NCBI GenBank assembly: GCA_910578795.1
Contig: CAJTSD010000060.1
Location: 1-18,053 of the forward strand
Reading direction: 5' to 3'
Length of the DNA stretch: 18,053 nt
Source of the DNA: an uncultured Lachnospiraceae bacterium
GTDB taxonomy: Bacteria > Bacillota > Clostridia > Lachnospirales > Lachnospiraceae
Position 1 is the first letter of the stretch. Each line of letters starts with the position of its first letter. Both the position numbers and the translations under genes were made by a program. The notes beneath the pieces were generated by a model. It saw nothing but the letters and a program-made list of their open reading frames with translations. It made no database searches and was not told the DNA's origin. Shown piece after piece: positions 14,373 to 18,053 of this stretch.

Positions 14373-15254
14373 ATGAATGTGCTGAACATTGCGCTGCTGC
14401 AGATTGCGCCCTGTAACTCGCTAGAGGAAAATCTTGAAAAGGGTATTCGGTATTGCACTGCCGCGAAAGAAGGCGGTGCCGATATTGCGCTGTTTCCTGA
14501 GATGTGGAGCAATGGATATAACATTTACGGGCGTCCTGTCGAGGAATGGAAAGCTGAGGCTGTCGCTGCCGACAGCGCGTTTGTCCATGCCTTTCGCAGT
14601 CTTGCAAAGACACTTGATATGGCGATTGGGATTACGCTGCTTGAGCAATACGGAAACGCTCCCCGCAATTCGCTGATTCTTTTTGACCGGTTTGGGGCGC
14701 AGAAATTGCATTACGCCAAAGTACATACCTGTGATTTTGACGTGGAGCGCAACTTAACGCCCGGCGAGGATTTTTATGTGACAAAGCTTGACACTGCCTG
14801 CGGGACGGTGAAGGTTGGCGCGATGATTTGCTATGACAGGGAATTTCCGGAGAGTGCGCGGATTTTAATGCTCAAAGGCGCGGAGCTGATTCTTGTGCCG
14901 AATGCCTGCCCGATGGAGTTGAACCGCCTTTCACAACTTAGAGCGCGGGCTTTTGAGAATATGACGGCAATTGCGACGTGCAACTATCCCGCATGTGTGC
15001 CGGACTGCAACGGCGGTTCGAGCGTTTTTGATGGTGTGGTTTATCTTCCCGAGTTGGCACATTCAAGGGATACGTGTATTTTGCAGGCGGGCGAGCAGGA
15101 GGGCATTTATACTGCCACGCTTGATTTGGAGCAGTTACGCAGGTATCGGGAAAGCGAGGTGCATGGGAACTGCTATCGGCGTCCAAGGAAGTATGGACTT
15201 TTGACGGAAACAAGAATTGAGGAGCCGTTTATTCGGGAAGGGTATCGGGCGTAG
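14373..15254 (+). CDS. Carbon-nitrogen hydrolase (nitrilase superfamily)
   Basis: This cytosolic amidohydrolase of the nitrilase superfamily has 293 residues, typical for the omega-amidase/N-carbamoyl or simple amidase branches. The catalytic triad is visible: E43 in FPEMWSNGY, K116 in YAKVHTCDF and C153 in MICYDREFPE. NACPMELNRLSQLRARAFENM matches the usual post-cysteine helix region. ATG 14373 is chosen because AAAAGGAG (about 14356-14362) lies 10 bases ahead. The exact substrate is unknown; adjacency to a peptide-type importer suggests hydrolysis of an imported amide (inference). The end of the protein (about 255-293) is charged and Arg-rich. A 69-base gap separates it from the nucleosidase remnant, without a convincing terminator or promoter. 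Confidence 0.9.
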   Translation: MNVLNIALLQIAPCNSLEENLEKGIRYCTAAKEGGADIALFPEMWSNGYNIYGRPVEEWKAEAVAADSAFVHAFRSLAKTLDMAIGITLLEQYGNAPRNSLILFDRFGAQKLHYAKVHTCDFDVERNLTPGEDFYVTKLDTACGTVKVGAMICYDREFPESARILMLKGAELILVPNACPMELNRLSQLRARAFENMTAIATCNYPACVPDCNGGSSVFDGVVYLPELAHSRDTCILQAGEQEGIYTATLDLEQLRRYRESEVHGNCYRRPRKYGLLTETRIEEPFIREGYRA

Positions 15255-15274
15255 TATTGGGGGGCGAATGAACA

Positions 15275-15805
15275 ATGGCGACATGGAGCGGGATTCGGAA
15301 AAAACTGGAAACGCAGTATTTGGCGCAAAGCCTGCGGGGGCATATTCAGTATTATGCAACGTCTTATAGCAAAAGTCCTGACCATGAGGGACGTGCGGCG
15401 ATACGGTATGACGGGACGGAAATCATCAAAGGCAGTTATTGGAACAATTGGACAAAAGCAGGACTTTTTCCCCGCGATGAAAAATGGGAGAAACGGATAG
15501 CGGAAGAAATGGCGTTTATAGACGATACGGCCTTGAAGCTGGGGGTTTTTGACCAACGTTGTTTTTACAAGGCATTTGAGGAATTTAATCATCAAAGCAT
15601 TGAGAAGAGCCTGATGAGCGAGGATTTGATTGTGCGGATTTTTGCGGTACTTGACGGAAGGATTGGGAAACGCAGGCTGCGTCTGATACAGGAGACAATT
15701 GCGCAGGAGCCGGAAACATTTCAGGTCTTTTTTGCAATCCGCGCGAAGGCAGAAGGGTTGCTGTCAAATTGTGGTTTTACGGAGATGTGCGATGATAACG
15801 AATAG
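15275..15805 (+). CDS. SF0329-family-like protein of unknown function
   Basis: This 176-residue soluble protein begins MATWSGIRKKLETQYLAQSL, then RGHIQYYATSYSKSPDHEGR, and continues AIRYDGTEIIKGSYWNNWTK. This pattern (WSG-RK-LE, SLRGR-QY, GR-AIR-DG-E) recalls proteins annotated as SF0329 family, whose function is not established; I match it by memory only. The remainder is helical and charged, with no membrane segment, signal peptide or recognisable catalytic motif. GGGGGGCG precedes the ATG by about 10 bases. It sits 20 bases after the hydrolase gene and overlaps the start of a small remnant gene (ATG 15792), so it is probably transcribed with the importer operon. Confidence 0.7.
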   Translation: MATWSGIRKKLETQYLAQSLRGHIQYYATSYSKSPDHEGRAAIRYDGTEIIKGSYWNNWTKAGLFPRDEKWEKRIAEEMAFIDDTALKLGVFDQRCFYKAFEEFNHQSIEKSLMSEDLIVRIFAVLDGRIGKRRLRLIQETIAQEPETFQVFFAIRAKAEGLLSNCGFTEMCDDNE

Positions 15806-15965
15806 AAACATAGCCTTAAACTATGCATGGACGGGCAGATAGTCCCTGATATTGGAACGGGAACAGGAGTATAAAACACTGCTTGCACAGATTGCGCTGG
15901 AGGAATTTGAGGTCTTGCATTACGGTGCGGCTGCGGATATGTTTAACATGTGTTTCATCAGGTGA
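15792..15965 (+). pseudogene. Small gene remnant with an in-frame stop
   Basis: ATG 15792, within the end of the previous gene, has GGAG 7 bases upstream. It reads MITNRNIALNYAWTGR, meets TAG at 15840-15842, then continues in the same frame for 40 codons (LEREQEYKTLLAQIALEEFE, then VLHYGAAADMFNM) to TGA 15963-15965. The second part has an acidic, amphipathic, protein-like composition, so a small gene interrupted by a stop is plausible. I recognise no family. Confidence 0.4.
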
Positions 15966-15990
15966 ATAACGGAATTGGTTGACAGCTTAT

Positions 15991-16024
15991 TTGTGTTGCA
16001 CTTTGCGATACAATTGAGTATAAT
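15991..16024 (+). promoter_or_regulatory. Toxin-antitoxin promoter with overlapping inverted repeat
   Basis: A perfect -10 TATAAT (16019-16024) lies 17 bases after TTGCAC (15996-16001). The -35 sits in an inverted repeat: TTGTGTTGC (15991-15999) and GCGATACAA (16005-16013), seven of nine positions Watson-Crick complementary and the other two G-T, with a 5-base spacer. Antitoxins of the RelB/DinJ type repress their own operon by binding such repeats, so this is the likely operator. Confidence 0.6.
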
Positions 16025-16050
16025 GAAGAAAAAAGAAAGGCGGCATAGCT

Positions 16051-16350
16051 ATGGCAGGACGAAGTGCAAATGTAAATGTCAGGGTAGAACCTGATGTCAA
16101 GAAGCAGGCGGAGGAGATACTGGATCAGCTTGGTGTATCCGTATCGGCATTTATAAATATGACTTACAGGCAGGTGATTATGAAAAGGGGAATTCCTTTT
16201 TCTGTCGAACTGCCTGCAGAACCCAAGACGCTTGATACAATGACTGACGAGGAGTTTGACATAATGATGCAGACCGGACTGGAGCAGGCAAAAAGAGGAG
16301 AATCCGTTCCTTGTGAGGAGGCTTTCGCGCAGCTTATGAAAGGGCTTTAA
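16051..16350 (+). CDS. RelB/DinJ-family antitoxin
   Basis: This 99-residue protein is the antitoxin of a type II toxin-antitoxin pair. The N-terminal half (NVNVRVEPDVKKQAEEILDQ then LGVSVSAFINMTYRQVI) is the ribbon-helix-helix DNA-binding domain of the RelB/DinJ family, with the strand NVNVRVE and helix KKQAEEILDQLG. The C-terminal part (about 50-99) is acidic and would wrap the toxin. AAAGGCGG precedes the ATG by about 8 bases. It stands five bases before the toxin gene, the usual antitoxin-first order, and downstream of an inverted repeat that could be its operator. It should repress its own promoter, more strongly in complex with toxin. Confidence 0.9.
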   Translation: MAGRSANVNVRVEPDVKKQAEEILDQLGVSVSAFINMTYRQVIMKRGIPFSVELPAEPKTLDTMTDEEFDIMMQTGLEQAKRGESVPCEEAFAQLMKGL

Positions 16351-16355
16351 AAAAT

Positions 16356-16691
16356 ATGGAAAATCAATACGAGGTACGGATTACAAAGTATGCCTTGACA
16401 CAAATGGAGGAAATAAGAGATTATATTGCGAATGAGCTCCTTGCCTCGCAGGCGGCGGGTGACCTGATTTTGGAAATGAAAAATAAAGTAGTTTCATTAA
16501 GAAGCATGCCTGAGCGTAATCCGTTGATAGAGGGAAAAAAATGGCGGGAGCAGGGGATCAGGAAGATAATGATTAAAAACTTCATTATGTATTACTGGAC
16601 AGATGAGGAAAAGAGAACGGTTTATGTAACAGCGATTGTATATGAGAAAAGAAATCAGTTAAGGGAACTTGGTAAAATGGAATTGGAATAG
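16356..16691 (+). CDS. RelE/ParE-family toxin
   Basis: This 111-residue protein is the toxin partner. The fold pattern fits the RelE/ParE superfamily: an initial strand (YEVRITKYALTQME), two helices (to about residue 50), then the strand region SLRSMPERNPLIEGKKWREQ, GIRKIMIKNFIMYYWTDEEK, and the last strand VYVTAIVYEKRNQLREL. IVYEKRNQL and YYW resemble ParE/RelE members with a C-terminal Arg. RelE toxins cut mRNA on the ribosome while ParE toxins inhibit gyrase; which applies is not decidable by eye. The gene starts five bases after the antitoxin stop with no good ribosome binding site, so it is probably translated by coupling, keeping the toxin low relative to antitoxin. Confidence 0.85.
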   Translation: MENQYEVRITKYALTQMEEIRDYIANELLASQAAGDLILEMKNKVVSLRSMPERNPLIEGKKWREQGIRKIMIKNFIMYYWTDEEKRTVYVTAIVYEKRNQLRELGKMELE

Positions 16692-16837
16692 CATGATATT
16701 TTATTGGAATAAGAGAGTTGAAAACGAATGCGCCTGTTGTAAAATAGGAAGGATTTGAAAGCGTACATTTATTTGGATTAATGATAGAATATAAACCTGT
16801 GGAACGGATAAAACAAAACAATACAGGAGACTTAGGA

Positions 16838-17608
16838 ATGTATACAAATCAGGAGATTATCAAAACAGCAATGCGGCAGTCCGCGCTAGATATGAATTGC
16901 AGGGAAGAGGATTTTTTAAAGGAAGAAAATGTTGTCGTCCGTTCGGAAATCGGCGCGCAGGCAAGGGCGTATTACAAGGAACCGATTGCCTGCAATCTTG
17001 TTTCTTATGGGAATAACGTCGTGGCATCGGTCAAGGACGCATACAGGGAGACTGTCAAGGAGTATCTTGGGAAGTTTGAATTTTATCATTGCTTTGAAAC
17101 GCCGAACATGCACTGGCTTGAGGGCAGAATGAATGCGTACGGGCAGCAAATCTGCTTTATGGCGGAGTATTTTCTTCCGAATACGGAACGGCTGAAACGC
17201 TTGCCCTGCGATTACAAGATTCGGGTTTTGACACAGGAGGATTTTGCGGATTTGTACTTGGCGCAGTGGGGTAATGCATTGTGCGAGAAGCGAAAAGATT
17301 TGGATATCCTCGGTGTCGGGGCATATGAAAAAGACCAACTGATTGGTTTGGCGGGCTGTTCTGCCGACTGTGCCGATATGTGGCAGATTGGCATTGATGT
17401 GCTGCCCGCATACCGCAGGAAGGGAATCGCTGCATCGCTTACAAGCAATTTGGTGGTGGAGGTTCTTGAGCGGGGAAAGGTTCCCTTTTACTGCTGCGCG
17501 TGGTCGAATATACGTTCTGCGAGAAATGCGATAAAAAGCGGTTTTTCACCTGCATGGGTGGAACTGACGGTGAAGCCGAAGGCAGTTGTTGAGGAAATGA
17601 ATCGGTAA
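16838..17608 (+). CDS. GNAT-family N-acetyltransferase
   Basis: This 256-residue cytosolic enzyme transfers an acetyl group from acetyl-CoA to an unknown amine. The GNAT core lies at the C-terminus (about 125-245): IRVLTQEDFADLY, DILGVGAYEKDQLIGLAGC, and motif A WQIGIDVLPAYRRKGIAASL with the pyrophosphate-binding RRKGIA (193-198), then motif B WSNIRSARNAIKSGFSPAW. About 120 residues of unassigned sequence precede it. I choose ATG 16838 because GGAGA and TAGGA precede it, while the in-frame start at 16781 has no ribosome binding site. The gene stands alone about 150 bases after the toxin gene. The upstream gap holds a TAGAAT box (16785-16790) but no clear -35. The substrate cannot be inferred. 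Confidence 0.85.
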   Translation: MYTNQEIIKTAMRQSALDMNCREEDFLKEENVVVRSEIGAQARAYYKEPIACNLVSYGNNVVASVKDAYRETVKEYLGKFEFYHCFETPNMHWLEGRMNAYGQQICFMAEYFLPNTERLKRLPCDYKIRVLTQEDFADLYLAQWGNALCEKRKDLDILGVGAYEKDQLIGLAGCSADCADMWQIGIDVLPAYRRKGIAASLTSNLVVEVLERGKVPFYCCAWSNIRSARNAIKSGFSPAWVELTVKPKAVVEEMNR

Positions 17609-17647
17609 AGGAACAGATGTAATCCGTTAAAAAGGGGAAATGCCAGT

Positions 17648-18053
17648 ATGAATGAGAAGCTGCGGGAGAAATATTATCTTGTTCAGTTTAAGATTTTACA
17701 GAAAGAATATGACACATTTTGGTATACAGATGATGTTGACGGATTTATGATGGATACGGATAACACGTTAAAATCGTTTCTGACAAAAGAGCAGTCAGTT
17801 GCTTTTGCAGACAAAGAAGGTTTTATGCTGGATACAGAAGCGTTTCTTGTATCAACATCGATTCTGAAAGACATGAATATCAGGGAAATTAATTGTAAGC
17901 TTTACTTGAATTACTGGAATATTTTTTCAGATGTGGCTAATTCCATCAACGAACAATTTTTAGGTGACAGCAGGAACGGAACTATTCGGCATATTTACGA
18001 AAAGCTGTTTTATGGTTGTAATATATTGGTAAAGAAAGATGAGGAGCACTACA
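17648..18053 (+). CDS. Unrecognised protein, cut by the window end
   Basis: AAAAGGGGAAA (17630-17640) precedes ATG 17648, and the frame stays open for 135 codons to the last base, so the gene is incomplete. It begins MNEKLREKYYLVQFKILQKE, is rich in aromatic and acidic residues (DTFWYTDDVDGFMMDTDNTL), has no membrane segment or signal peptide, and contains repeated aromatic-hydrophobic patches. I recognise no family. It follows the acetyltransferase by 39 bases and may share its transcript. The neighbourhood (toxin-antitoxin pair, acetyltransferase) is accessory-like, so an immunity or defence role is imaginable but unsupported. Confidence 0.65.
   Translation, partial: MNEKLREKYYLVQFKILQKEYDTFWYTDDVDGFMMDTDNTLKSFLTKEQSVAFADKEGFMLDTEAFLVSTSILKDMNIREINCKLYLNYWNIFSDVANSINEQFLGDSRNGTIRHIYEKLFYGCNILVKKDEEHY

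Noticed and set aside
15818..15865. DIGTGTGV in a second frame, resembling a methyltransferase SAM-binding motif
   Set aside because: The frame stops directly after the motif (TAA), no other methyltransferase motifs follow in any frame, and the overlapping frame looks more protein-like.

Overview
The window looks like a chromosomal segment of a low-to-moderate GC Firmicute, most likely a Clostridia/Lachnospiraceae member. The pointers are AGGAGG-type ribosome binding sites, sigma-A-like promoters, a PhoB-type regulator and histidine kinase beside ABC-2 transporter genes, a cysteine-rich YlmC/YmxH protein beside nrdR, and a DppABCD-like importer. All genes I can support lie on the + strand. 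The assignment is by gene content and style only; no database search was possible.

Layout. (1) 1-201: the 3' end of one tRNA-Ser and a complete tRNA-Ser(GCU), each followed by a hairpin. (2) 398-3554: a MATE efflux pump, an OmpR/PhoB response regulator and a sensor kinase whose expected start is frameshifted, closed by a strong intrinsic terminator. (3) 3687-5852: a decaying ABC-2 exporter, made of an ATPase that has lost its N-terminal half, an apparently intact permease, and a second permease that is frameshifted and shortened. (4) 6039-8976: housekeeping genes ychF, lgt, a YlmC/YmxH-family gene and nrdR. (5) 9189-15805: a peptide/nickel-type ABC importer (lipoprotein, small membrane protein, two permeases, one ATPase), an N-terminally truncated MTA/SAH nucleosidase, a nitrilase-superfamily amidohydrolase and an SF0329-like protein. 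(6) 15792-18053: a small gene remnant, a RelB/DinJ-RelE/ParE toxin-antitoxin pair, a GNAT acetyltransferase and an unrecognised gene running off the end.

How they fit. The MATE pump and the two-component system are tightly spaced and probably co-transcribed. Their terminator separates them from the transporter remnants, which suggests the two-component system originally served that ABC exporter and is now left with the MATE pump. Lgt would lipidate lipoproteins such as the importer's substrate-binding protein. The importer keeps only one ATPase gene, and the following nucleosidase lacks its start. One deletion removing a second ATPase gene and the nucleosidase 5' end would explain both.

I found no clearly new multi-gene system. 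The points most worth a second look are the clustered lesions in the exporter and importer operons, three hairpins or palindromes placed on promoters or ribosome binding sites (before the ylmC-like gene, oppB and the toxin-antitoxin pair), a structured leader with a GntR-like palindrome before the importer, and the unrecognised genes at 10853 and 17648.
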